The position numbers were made by a program, and so were the translations under genes. Under the pieces are notes generated by a model, which saw only the letters and a program-made list of their open reading frames with translations, was not told the DNA's origin and ran no database searches. Positions 23,702 to 30,780 of a stretch of DNA of 35,822 nucleotides are shown in pieces. The first letter of the stretch is position 1. The number at the start of each line of letters is the position of its first letter. This DNA is from a virus. The stretch is from positions 1 through 35,822 of the IMG/VR virus record IMGVR_UViG_3300008050_000133, one strand, 5' to 3'.

Positions 23702-26266
23702 TTAGGCGTTGGCATCTTTCCAAGCTTGTAGCGCATCATCATGGCCCATGTCCAAGTTTAAAGAGTTCGAGATTCGATACGTTTTCATCAAATACGTATA
23801 GGTCCTACCTAAAGAACGGAAAACCTCAGTGTCCCCTTTTAAATTTGTAAAAGCATACCCGATTGATCCCAAGTCCTCTAACTCTCCTATCTGCTTATTC
23901 CGGACATACACAGGAGTAGAGACAACCAAATCATCCAAATCTAACTCTACTAACTTATTAAGCCCTTCGATCAAAGTCTCTTTCTTTTTCTCGTCAGGGA
24001 TATTTCCATCATTCTTAAACTGAGCTTTCATGGAGTCTACCTGAGAGGTTTCTTCCTGAACTGTTTGTTTGTTCAAGACACTGTTCAGGCCCTCGATTAT
24101 CTTGGGCTTGTGTTCGTTCGTTTCTCCTTCTGGGGCTTCGTTCGATTCCTCTTCTTTTTCTTCGGGAACATCCTTGGCCTCAGAAACCAGAGCTGACAGA
24201 CCCTCAATTAAAAGACCTTCAGATTTCTTTTTGCGTGTGGTGAATTCTCTGTCAGAAGATTCAGCTAATTCAATGTTATGAGGAGCCACTCTTTCCGAAC
24301 GAGAAACTCCAGGAACGGCAACAACATAACCAGCTCCTCTGGAGCTATCCCCCTTGTCAAATCGGACTATTTCCCCCTTTACCATTTTCCCATTAAGGGG
24401 GATTTTTACAGCAGTCCCATCAGAATATATTTTTTCATCCATAGCATTCTCCAGTAAATCCAAGAGGTAATTCTCTTTTAATTTCTTCTTGATGACCCCT
24501 AAAATATTAGGGTCCGCCACATGACCATGAACTGTAAATTGATCGTCTTTCAATAAAGTCTTCCCAAGAGTCTTGGTCTTTTGGAATATCTTTTTCATTT
24601 TCTTGCTCAAATCCGAAAGATCTTTGGCTTTAGTTTTTCTCAAACCAATTTTAGCTCGTCCATAAGCCATCCTTCGATTCTCTGGATTTATGGTGTAGCT
24701 TTGCTGGGAAAATTCGACCTCTATCTTCTTCCCTAGATCAATGTGGAATTCAAGAGACAAAGGATCATTTCGTCTTATTCCATGAGAGAATTCCGTGTTA
24801 TTTGATCCAAGGGTAGCTGTGAAATATAGAGTCCCTTCTCCTCCTAAAGACATGTGAGCAGTAGTCAACAAAGCATTAGGAAAAACATCATCCCAAACAG
24901 ATTTGACCGCCTTGGTTATGTCTTCTTTACTAAATTTTCCCTCTATAGCATTCTCCAGTACGGCTGTTGAATAGTCCTGGGTCTTTGCCATCCCCAGATA
25001 CATATTCAGTTCATAGGTTCCTGTGTCAGTCCCCCGGTTATAGATTTGAAAGTGAACAGATTTTTTTGCGGGCTTCTTATCCTTGAACAAAAGAAGACGA
25101 AGTCGGTTAGTATTTCCTTCAGATGGTTTTCTTGGTCCGGCTCCAATTGTGTTGGCTGCTTCCTCGGGGTCAATCTCAAATCCCTGACGCTTGACCCAGC
25201 GTTTCATTTCCTGGATTGCTACTGTGTAGGAATCATGATATAGCGTGTATTCATCCTTGGGAGATTTTTCACTTAACAGCCCGTCGAATTGACCACAAAG
25301 GGATTCAGATTTACCTTCGCCTTCTGGTTGATTTCCAAATGATCCAAAATCAATATCACCCAAAGGCGTTTTATATTTTTTGGATATCTTAGTCTGGATG
25401 TCCTTTAGATTAGATCCCTTTATACTAGATCCTTTTCTACCAAAAACAAATACATAATTTCCATCACCTAGAGATCTCAATTCCCCTAAAGGAGCCCCAT
25501 TTATAAAAACAACATCTCTAGCTTTACCTTTTCCTGCTTCTTTTATTTCCAATCCTTCCTTTTGTTGATTACCAATCGCATTTCCGTAGCTTCGTCCTAT
25601 CTTCAAAAGAAGATCAATTTTGAGAGGGACGACCAGAGCATCAAACTTCAAATCAGGATCTGACAACATCACTTGAGCATATCTGTGATGCCCATCCAAT
25701 ATAAACCCTTCCTGGGAAACTATGATGGTTGTCTTGAGTAAGGGAGATCCTTTCTTAGCTGGTCCAAACTTAGCTAACAAAGGAGCTATCTTGTCCAACC
25801 AAATTTGATTCTGAGTGGGGAATAACTGTCTTCCTGATATCTTCTTTCGCTTAGCTTTGATTCTCTCGTCATTTTCCTTTCCGTCCTGGTGTCCTAAAAA
25901 GACAAATTCAGCCCGATCCTGGGAAGGTTGGGTCAGAAGATCTTTGGGAAAATAGGGAGAATTGAATGCGTAAGGTTTAAAGATGTCCAGATCTCCGTTA
26001 TTCAGAGCTATTTGAAAAGCCTTGATATCAGAAGGTTCAATAACGGGCATGTCTTTTCTGGGATAGTGAGGAGTGCTGTGAAGGCGTTTCTGCAAATCGA
26101 CATAGTCCTTGTCAAAGTCAGGGAAGTCTGCCTCAAAACTCTTCCCAGAGGCTTCAAACACACCTGAAAGTAGGTCTTTCGCCTTCTCTAAAGAGGTTGT
26201 GGCTATATTTGTGGTAAAACCGCCCTCAGAAGATTCCAAAATTTTATTCAAAGAGTCAATGAGCAT
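23702..26266 (-). CDS. 854-residue modular protein with ParB-like domain and repeated tags
   Basis: Begins MLIDSLNKILESSEG, the tag, at ATG 26266 (GGAG eight bases upstream, TAATG overlap with a small membrane gene). Residues ~140-235 form a ParB/Srx-like domain (LFPTQNQIWLDKIAPLL, IIVSQEGFILDGHHRYAQVM with DGHHR at 191-195, LLKIGRSYGNAIGN). The tag recurs at about 321-332 (ESLCGQFDGLLSE), 684-696 (GLLIEGLSALVSE), 721-733 (PKIIEGLNSVLNK) and 764-774 (TLIEGLNKLVE), with a weaker copy near 600 (LLDLLENAMDE). Between them lie a domain with HFQIYNRGT...YELNMYLG (404-425), a small beta domain (616-667) and a twice-used module VFINGAPLGELRSLG / VYVRNKQIGELEDLG. I infer a packaged polyprotein cut by the prohead protease. 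Confidence 0.75.
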   Translation of the reverse strand: MLIDSLNKILESSEGGFTTNIATTSLEKAKDLLSGVFEASGKSFEADFPDFDKDYVDLQKRLHSTPHYPRKDMPVIEPSDIKAFQIALNNGDLDIFKPYAFNSPYFPKDLLTQPSQDRAEFVFLGHQDGKENDERIKAKRKKISGRQLFPTQNQIWLDKIAPLLAKFGPAKKGSPLLKTTIIVSQEGFILDGHHRYAQVMLSDPDLKFDALVVPLKIDLLLKIGRSYGNAIGNQQKEGLEIKEAGKGKARDVVFINGAPLGELRSLGDGNYVFVFGRKGSSIKGSNLKDIQTKISKKYKTPLGDIDFGSFGNQPEGEGKSESLCGQFDGLLSEKSPKDEYTLYHDSYTVAIQEMKRWVKRQGFEIDPEEAANTIGAGPRKPSEGNTNRLRLLLFKDKKPAKKSVHFQIYNRGTDTGTYELNMYLGMAKTQDYSTAVLENAIEGKFSKEDITKAVKSVWDDVFPNALLTTAHMSLGGEGTLYFTATLGSNNTEFSHGIRRNDPLSLEFHIDLGKKIEVEFSQQSYTINPENRRMAYGRAKIGLRKTKAKDLSDLSKKMKKIFQKTKTLGKTLLKDDQFTVHGHVADPNILGVIKKKLKENYLLDLLENAMDEKIYSDGTAVKIPLNGKMVKGEIVRFDKGDSSRGAGYVVAVPGVSRSERVAPHNIELAESSDREFTTRKKKSEGLLIEGLSALVSEAKDVPEEKEEESNEAPEGETNEHKPKIIEGLNSVLNKQTVQEETSQVDSMKAQFKNDGNIPDEKKKETLIEGLNKLVELDLDDLVVSTPVYVRNKQIGELEDLGSIGYAFTNLKGDTEVFRSLGRTYTYLMKTYRISNSLNLDMGHDDALQAWKDANA

Positions 26267-26397
26267 TATTTAATCTCCAAGAGGTTACAGATAAGTTTGA
26301 CGCACCCAGCTACAGCTACCGCACAAAGAAAGACAGGAAGGATTTCGTCACAGGCGAAAACCAGTGCCTGCCATAAATCAGTTAAAAACTTTTTCAC
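26266..26397 (-). CDS. Small membrane protein coupled to the polyprotein gene
   Basis: A 43-residue frame from GTG 26397 to TAA 26266: after KKFLTDLWQALVFACDEI comes a hydrophobic segment (LPVFLCAVAVAGCVKLICNL) ending LEIK. Its stop overlaps the next start (TAATG), and it is the first gene after the promoter at 26425-26433. One membrane span with a short charged end could suit a holin-like or signalling peptide, but nothing proves that. No strong ribosome binding site is visible. Confidence 0.55.
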   Translation of the reverse strand: MKKFLTDLWQALVFACDEILPVFLCAVAVAGCVKLICNLLEIK

Positions 26398-26424
26398 GGC
26401 GTACCAGACTGCCCCGACTCTTAT

Positions 26425-26433
26425 ATTGTATCA
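26425..26433 (-). promoter_or_regulatory. Extended -10 promoter for the tagged-protein unit
   Basis: Minus strand TG-A-TACAAT followed by ATAAGAG, member of the shared promoter family (see findings). It drives the small membrane gene and the polyprotein. Confidence 0.6.
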
Positions 26434-26473
26434 CGAATATACTTTGATTAGGATTTTCTGGCTTTTCGGCTTT

Positions 26474-26506
26474 AAATAAAAAGCCCCTGGAGAAATCCAG
26501 GGGCTT
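26474..26506 (-). terminator. Intrinsic terminator after the cysteine peptidase gene
   Basis: Minus strand: perfect 11-base stem AAGCCCCTGGA/TCCAGGGGCTT (26506-26496 with 26491-26481), loop TTTC, then TTTATTT. Confidence 0.9.
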
Positions 26507-26541
26507 AGATCAATTAAGTTTAAACCAATACATCCCGCATT

Positions 26542-27339
26542 CTATTCCTCCTTTTTCCAGTAACCATACACGCATCGAGTTCCATTATTGGAAGGGTCAA
26601 ACGCATCATTGATAACTCCATCGATCATGGTGCTGTAGTGTCTGCTCACCAATACCATGATTGTTCCTCCAGGAAGTTCGTCTCGATTGAAATGCACCTT
26701 GCACCCAATCGCCACTTTCATAGTTGAAACCCATGTCCAACCAAGATCCGCCATGTACTTTCTGGCGATTTCTTCCCATAAACCGTTCCTGGGAGATGTT
26801 CCAATTCTTTTAGCCTTCTTTGCAGATCGACTGCGCCCTTTGGCAAATTCTTTGGTACGCTTGTGGATCTCGTCATAGACTTCTTTGTATGGAAGTCCGG
26901 TCACGATAGCAATGGATCTGGTTCCACAATCTCCGGTCACTCCCTTGAAACCAGCTTTTTCCCTTCCCCCATCATTATAATGAAAAAGCTTGTTGGATGC
27001 TGGATTCACTCTTTCCGGTTTGGGAATTATCTTCACTGCATCGCTTTTGTGTTTCGGAAATAACGCCGGGAATTTTCTAATTAGATTCTCATACACCTTC
27101 GAATGGTTATCTATGAGAAACCAGTTTCCTTCTATCGAATCCAAGAAGACATCTTTAGCAACCGGGCTCAAGACATCTAATTCAATAACAGGATCTTTGG
27201 ATTTCAAAATCCTGGTAAAGGCCATAGCTGCTTCTGTGACAGCCGAGGAAGTGTGATGCTCTTCTAGGGCTTCCGCTAAACAGTCGTCTAGCTCCATGCG
27301 ATCTAAGATCAGTTCCGCTTCTTTCTTTGATAATCTCAT
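26542..27339 (-). CDS. Papain-like cysteine peptidase-type protein
   Basis: 265 residues from ATG 27339. The first ~110 residues are helical (LSKKEAELILDRMELDDCLA, EALEEHHTSSAVTEAAMAFT). The C-terminal domain has GVTGDCGTRSIAIVTGLPYK (Cys138 at a helix start), LPGGTIMVLVSRHYSTMIDG (His234) and NDAFDPSNNGTRCVYGYW (Asp245/Asp248). This Cys-His-Asp order with 'hy..mIdG.i.D' fits the papain-like fold, and similar phage proteins are common. It could process a viral or host protein or deubiquitin-like substrate; the target is unknown. It is a single-gene unit with its own promoter and terminator. Confidence 0.68.
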   Translation of the reverse strand: MRLSKKEAELILDRMELDDCLAEALEEHHTSSAVTEAAMAFTRILKSKDPVIELDVLSPVAKDVFLDSIEGNWFLIDNHSKVYENLIRKFPALFPKHKSDAVKIIPKPERVNPASNKLFHYNDGGREKAGFKGVTGDCGTRSIAIVTGLPYKEVYDEIHKRTKEFAKGRSRSAKKAKRIGTSPRNGLWEEIARKYMADLGWTWVSTMKVAIGCKVHFNRDELPGGTIMVLVSRHYSTMIDGVINDAFDPSNNGTRCVYGYWKKEE

Positions 27340-27386
27340 TGAACCTCCAGTTCTATAACCTACTAATACATCCTTCCCACATCTAT

Positions 27387-27415
27387 ATTATACCATAACA
27401 AGTATAATAGTGCAA
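27387..27415 (-). promoter_or_regulatory. Promoter for the cysteine peptidase gene
   Basis: Minus strand: -35 TTGCAC (27415-27410), 17-base spacer, extended -10 TG-G-TATAAT (hexamer 27392-27387), then ATAGATGTGGGA. The best-matched member of the promoter family. Confidence 0.75.
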
Positions 27416-27441
27416 AGGCGTTCTATTATAGATCCTTGGTT

Positions 27442-27637
27442 CTATCCGTATTTCTTTTTCAGTCTTTTGTACAGCCTTAATTCTTCTTTTTCTAAAGAGG
27501 CTTTCCCTGAACGTGAGCTATCCTCATTATGCAAACTCTCTGCATCAGCCTGAGAAATCTCAGACATTCCCAAAAAATACAAACGCATCCATAACACGTC
27601 CGATTCCAATCCAAAAAGCCATTTTCTTGTTGATCAC
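27442..27637 (-). pseudogene. Small gene shifted +1 at an A4 run
   Basis: A GTG at 27637 with AAGGAG five bases upstream opens a frame that stops after 25 codons at 27560. If one A of the run 27625-27622 is skipped, the frame continues to TAG 27442 and gives a well-formed 64-residue protein: MINKKWLFGLESDVLWMRLY, FLGMSEISQADAESLHNEDS, then a Lys/Glu-rich helix KASLEKEELRLYKRLKKKYG. So this is a frameshifted gene, a programmed shift, or a sequencing error. The product is not recognised. Confidence 0.5.
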
Positions 27638-27690
27638 TGTGTCTCCTTCCCCTTCCAATCAGGCCACTTTCGGCCTGTTGATCACTGTGT
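27628..27690 (-). repeat. 15-base direct repeat across a gene end
   Basis: ACACAGTGATCAACA occurs at 27690-27676 (inside the C-terminus of the zinc-finger gene, coding TVIN) and again at 27642-27628 (start of the next small gene, coding TVIN again). The distance is 48 bases, so both copies are in the same frame. Confidence 0.85.
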
Positions 27691-28441
27691 GCTTAGTACC
27701 CCTGAACTCATCATGCTTCTTGACCGTGGCCTTGAGAACTACTGGCTTGTCTTTCTCGACTTCTTCAAGAGCCTTTCCAAAGTAAATAAACTCATTACCA
27801 TCAGCATCCTCAAGCTTGACCATTTCCTTCGAACCGTTATACATACAGTCCAGATGCTTGCGAAACTTGATAGTGACTGCGAATTCCTCACGAACTCCGA
27901 TGGTTCCTACGTGGACCTTAGTCGCATTGGCCTCTGCTTTGTTCAGGAACTCCAGAACCGTGTCAGTTACCAATGTCTCCAGGAACGATACCGCCCTTAC
28001 TGAAAGCCTTCCCCCGTTATTGACACGCTCTGCCATATCAAACACGATACCCACACCATAAGGAGCTTCTGTCTTCCCCGTCCAATTCTTAAGGTAATCG
28101 TCCACGATCTCCCAAGAGGCTTTGGTAAAAGTGACATTAGCACGGGCGATTTTCTTGGCTTCTACTGCCTCACTTTTCGCCTTCTCGATCTTACGAGCTT
28201 CCCTACGCTCACGAGCTGCCTCCTTCTTAGCAAACTCATCAAGGGTATAAGCCCTGGAAGGCTTACGTTCTAATCCATTGCCCCTGCAACGAAAACAGAC
28301 CCCATTCTCTACATGACGGAAACCACTCAAGAACTTGTCTCCTGTACAACGCCCACAATCAGCAATGTAATACTTTTTGCCATTGTCATCGAATATGCGC
28401 TTTGTAATCTCTACCCCATATATGCTTACCATCTTCTCCAC
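27659..28441 (-). CDS. Zinc-finger protein with C-terminal OB-like domain
   Basis: GTG 28441 is chosen as start because AGGAGG lies six bases upstream; 260 residues. YYIADCGRCTGDKFL followed by ENGVCFRCRGNG gives two C-x-x-C pairs, a DnaJ-type or zinc-ribbon finger. A long Lys/Glu/Ala-rich helix follows (FAKKEAARERREARKIEKAK). The C-terminal ~85 residues (HVGTIGVREEFAVTIKFRKH, MVKLEDADGNEFIYFGKALE, PVVLKATVKKHDEFRGTKHT) have the 'G..G.R......GN.....F....VKkH..f.g..hT' pattern of OB-like domains seen in phage replication-type proteins. Probably nucleic-acid binding; the exact role is unknown. Confidence 0.65.
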   Translation of the reverse strand: MEKMVSIYGVEITKRIFDDNGKKYYIADCGRCTGDKFLSGFRHVENGVCFRCRGNGLERKPSRAYTLDEFAKKEAARERREARKIEKAKSEAVEAKKIARANVTFTKASWEIVDDYLKNWTGKTEAPYGVGIVFDMAERVNNGGRLSVRAVSFLETLVTDTVLEFLNKAEANATKVHVGTIGVREEFAVTIKFRKHLDCMYNGSKEMVKLEDADGNEFIYFGKALEEVEKDKPVVLKATVKKHDEFRGTKHTVINRPKVA

Positions 28442-28486
28442 TTTGAACCTCCTGATAGTTCTTCTCTTCTTCCCACCCACATATAT

Positions 28487-28495
28487 AGTATAACA
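28487..28495 (-). promoter_or_regulatory. Extended -10 promoter for the zinc-finger gene
   Basis: Minus strand TG-T-TATACT (hexamer 28492-28487) followed by ATATATGTGGG. Upstream TTTTCTAATACA and TCTCTTATAGAAA are shared with the promoter at 29335. Confidence 0.7.
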
Positions 28496-28523
28496 TGTTT
28501 CTATAAGAGAGTCTAGTTTGTAT

Positions 28524-28557
28524 TAGAAAAGGACACCCTTATTAGAGAGTGTCCTTT
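28524..28557 (-). terminator. Intrinsic terminator after the 239-residue gene
   Basis: Minus strand: nine-base stem AAAGGACAC/GTGTCCTTT (28557-28549 with 28536-28528), 12-base loop, then TCTAATA. The T tract is short, so moderate strength. Confidence 0.65.
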
Positions 28558-28569
28558 AGTCAGGAGGTA

Positions 28570-29289
28570 TCAAAGAGCTTCTTTTAGCTCAGCTAGGGAA
28601 ATGTCACGATAAAGGATCTTATTGTCCGAAGTAGATACAAGAACTTTGATAGTTGTGTTATTGATCAAGTGCGCCGACACCGATGAAAGAACCGGAACTC
28701 CTTTTTCGTCAGCCTTAGCTTTCTCCAGAACACTGTAGGATACTTCACGAACAGCCGTATCCATATTCGAAGCTGCTTCTACCGCACTATCAATCCCATT
28801 CCTACGAGCAAGACCAGCCAAGCGCAAGAATTCCGGATTATCAATACACCCGGAACCATCCATTCCATAAGATTCCATCTTCTCAGCATAGAGCCTTTCC
28901 ACTGTGCTCATGTTACGAGAAAAATGAGTGTATATTACAAAATCCTCTGGGAGAATGGTCGAGATTGAAATATTGGAGCAGTCAGGATGTTCTTTGTCTA
29001 ACTCAATAACATGAACAGAAGCCGACTCGTATCCAAGCCCTTCCAGGGCTTCGAGGATTTCATTCGTATATTTCTCTGGATGGTCATAGGTATTGTGAAA
29101 CAACCTGCGTCCAGATTTATTGAATAATTCCAAAGCCTCTGTACTGGACGTAGCATGAGAATACATCGCATGAAAATCTGATACGATGTGAGCTACCGCC
29201 CTCTCTAAAGGGTCTTTGATATCTTTTCTTGGTAAAAAAGTAGCCAAGCTCAAAATGACATCCCTGCGATATTTACTTAATTCTCTCAT
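28570..29289 (-). CDS. 239-residue protein of unknown function
   Basis: ATG 29289 chosen for its GGAGGA site. The N-terminal half is helical (VILSLATFLPRKDIKDPLER, AVAHIVSDFHAMYSHATSST), followed by TYDHPEKYTNEILEALEGLG, a strand VHVIELDKEHPDCSNISIST, helices with SRNMSTVERLYAEKMESYGM, and a C-terminal strand pair (INNTTIKVLVSTSDNKILYR). No motif I recognise. It has its own promoter and terminator, like other accessory genes here, so it is probably expressed independently of the virion genes. Confidence 0.65.
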   Translation of the reverse strand: MRELSKYRRDVILSLATFLPRKDIKDPLERAVAHIVSDFHAMYSHATSSTEALELFNKSGRRLFHNTYDHPEKYTNEILEALEGLGYESASVHVIELDKEHPDCSNISISTILPEDFVIYTHFSRNMSTVERLYAEKMESYGMDGSGCIDNPEFLRLAGLARRNGIDSAVEAASNMDTAVREVSYSVLEKAKADEKGVPVLSSVSAHLINNTTIKVLVSTSDNKILYRDISLAELKEAL

Positions 29290-29334
29290 TCTTCCTCCAG
29301 TTAATCCGTTTCTGTTCTTATTTCCCACTCTTTT

Positions 29335-29343
29335 AGAATAGCA
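29335..29343 (-). promoter_or_regulatory. Extended -10 promoter for the 239-residue gene
   Basis: Minus strand TG-C-TATTCT (hexamer 29340-29335) followed by AAAAGAGTGGGA; preceded by TCTCTTATAGAAA as at 28487. Confidence 0.65.
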
Positions 29344-29387
29344 TATTTCTATAAGAGATAGGAAGATGTATTAGAAAAAGACACATA

Positions 29388-29415
29388 ATAAAAAAGACCC
29401 TCCGAAAAGGGCCTT
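29388..29415 (-). terminator. Intrinsic terminator after the paralogue operon
   Basis: Minus strand: stem AAGGCCC/GGGTCTT with one G-T pair (29415-29409 with 29400-29394), eight-base loop, then TTTATTATG. It closes the unit that starts at 30771. Confidence 0.75.
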
Positions 29416-29446
29416 ATCTAGAAGTAAAGAGTGATTCAATGAAACA

Positions 29447-29554
29447 TCAATTTTTAGTGTCGCATTTCCCACAGGTATACGTCCCGGTCAATTGTTTCTT
29501 AAATCCTTTAGGCTCTCCACATTCTGAACATTCATATACATACAATTTTTCCAT
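29447..29554 (-). CDS. 35-residue zinc-ribbon microprotein
   Basis: A frame from ATG 29554 to TGA 29447 with GGGAGGG upstream. It reads EKLYVYECSECGEPKGFKK then GTYTCGKCDTKN: two C-x-x-C pairs 16 residues apart, enough to bind one zinc. The start overlaps the stop of the previous gene (TGATG). Similar tiny zinc ribbons are frequent in phage accessory regions; partner unknown. Confidence 0.7.
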   Translation of the reverse strand: MEKLYVYECSECGEPKGFKKQLTGTYTCGKCDTKN

Positions 29555-29892
29555 CAATCCCTCCCTATCGTAATGCAATTATCGTATCTGGGAGCCCCTG
29601 AACTGAACCACCCTTCCAGAACTCCTGTTTCCAGCATATTGATACGAACTACACGGAACTCTTCAACAGTATGATAATTCTCTACTGCGACAATATCATG
29701 TCGCTCCTCAAAAGATATTTTGGAGGAAAGCTGCTTATCTATGAACACGGGATTTTGTTGAAATATACAATCCCAGAATTTTGTAAAAGAAAACCTCCGG
29801 ATCTCCAGAGCATAATATTTTCCTCGGACATAAACCTCACCCAAAATAAACAAGGTTCCGGTTTTTATAGATGAGATAAAATCAGGCTTCAA
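29554..29892 (-). CDS. Paralogue family member 1 (FWD-motif protein)
   Basis: 112 residues from TTG 29892 (GGGGG six bases upstream, overlapping the previous TGA). It shares with three neighbours a strand followed by an F-W-D-x-x-F motif: GEVYVRGKYYALEIRRFSFT then KFWDCIFQQNP, and a closing strand (EEFRVVRINMLE). Each member is ~100 residues and starts on or near the previous stop. Function unknown; a head-to-tail tandem family suggests duplication and diversification. Confidence 0.65.
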   Translation of the reverse strand: MKPDFISSIKTGTLFILGEVYVRGKYYALEIRRFSFTKFWDCIFQQNPVFIDKQLSSKISFEERHDIVAVENYHTVEEFRVVRINMLETGVLEGWFSSGAPRYDNCITIGRD

Positions 29893-30185
29893 AGCGCACC
29901 CCCATCAGAACAAATATAAACAAACCGAGTTCGTGCTTGTATAGAAGCAAACTCTGAAATCTCCTCTATCAATAGATCCGAATCCAAAACAATATCTGTT
30001 GGATGAACATATTGAAGAGAGGCAGTCCATATTTTCGGATTCCACTCAAAAACATGATCCCAAAATACAGAGAAAGAGAAAGAAAAAAGTCGAGTTCCAG
30101 GATATACAGGAAACCGATTCTCATCCAAACAAAAAACTACATCAGCCTCCAATCTAGGTTTAGTACCGATCATAGCCCGTTCCAT
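29889..30185 (-). CDS. Paralogue family member 2 (FWD-motif protein)
   Basis: 98 residues from ATG 30185. EADVVFCLDENRFPVYPGTR is followed by LFSFSFSVFWDHVFEWNPKI, the family motif, and the protein closes with RFVYICSDGGAL. The start lies inside the end of member 3; the stop overlaps the TTG start of member 1. The V-F-C-L-D segment is also present in member 4 (VFCLSVD) and as V-Y-V-L-D in member 3. Confidence 0.65.
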   Translation of the reverse strand: MERAMIGTKPRLEADVVFCLDENRFPVYPGTRLFSFSFSVFWDHVFEWNPKIWTASLQYVHPTDIVLDSDLLIEEISEFASIQARTRFVYICSDGGAL

Positions 30186-30456
30186 ATTGAATGAGGAAAA
30201 GCCCACACTTTGTCACGCAATTATGAATATTTGTGTGGCCTCCAATCAAAACAGGGCCTTTACAAGAATACATATACATGCCTCCAGCTTGTATAAGAGG
30301 AACCCACTTTAACTCAATCACATTATCACTAAAAACACCCTCTCAAAAATCTGAGAAGGACAAGAAGGCATCGGTAGTAGTCGAAGCCCGTCCTGTCACT
30401 CCTAAATAGTCCAGGACATAAACACGACTATCCGTATACAAAGAAGGAGCTGTCAT
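30160..30456 (-). pseudogene. Paralogue family member 3 with in-frame TGA at the conserved Trp
   Basis: From ATG 30456 (overlapping the TGA of member 4) the frame runs 98 codons to TAA 30160 but carries a TGA at 30345-30343. The TGA falls at SFSDF-*-EGVF, exactly where paralogues have the Trp of F-W-D-x-x-F; a single TGG to TGA change explains it. Sequence on both sides is family-like: RVYVLDYLGV before, GLFLIQYGTG (compare RFVILDYGKG of member 4) after. It is either a nonsense-mutated gene, UGA read as Trp, or a base error. Confidence 0.6.
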
Positions 30457-30771
30457 TCACATCCCTTACCATAATCCAGGATCACAAAACGAGAACCATT
30501 CAGTCTATCTGAATCATGGATCTTTCCTGGGATAAGAACACCCCCCTCTCCAGGTACGGACTTTTTTAGAATCCTTCTTGATAATTTTGGTGTAGGACTG
30601 CTTGAACATCTTGTCCCAAAATCGCCTAAAAGAACAATGGTTATATGGGTATTCAATTTGACTGTGATCTACCGACAAACAAAAAACATAGTTAGGCCAC
30701 ATCCTTAACAGGAATTCTTGAAGAGATCCTAGATGCATATACTTGTCTTGAACTATCAGTAGATTACTCAT
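30453..30771 (-). pseudogene. Paralogue family member 4, frameshifted at an A6 run
   Basis: The frame from ATG 30771 (NLLIVQDKYMHLGSLQEFLL, NYVFCLSVDHSQIE, CSFRRFWDKMFKQS) stops at 30514 after a changed tail. Skipping one base at the A6 run 30567-30562 continues to TGA 30453 with family-like sequence (VPGEGGVLIPGKI, SRFVILDYGKGCE). First gene of the operon, four bases after the likely transcription start, with only a weak AAGAG before the ATG. Confidence 0.55.
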
Positions 30772-30780
30772 ATCTCTTAT

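Noticed and set aside
27661-27680. Hairpin GGCC-GAAAGT-GGCC as terminator of the zinc-finger gene
   Set aside because: Only a four-base stem and no T tract follows; the next small gene begins at once.
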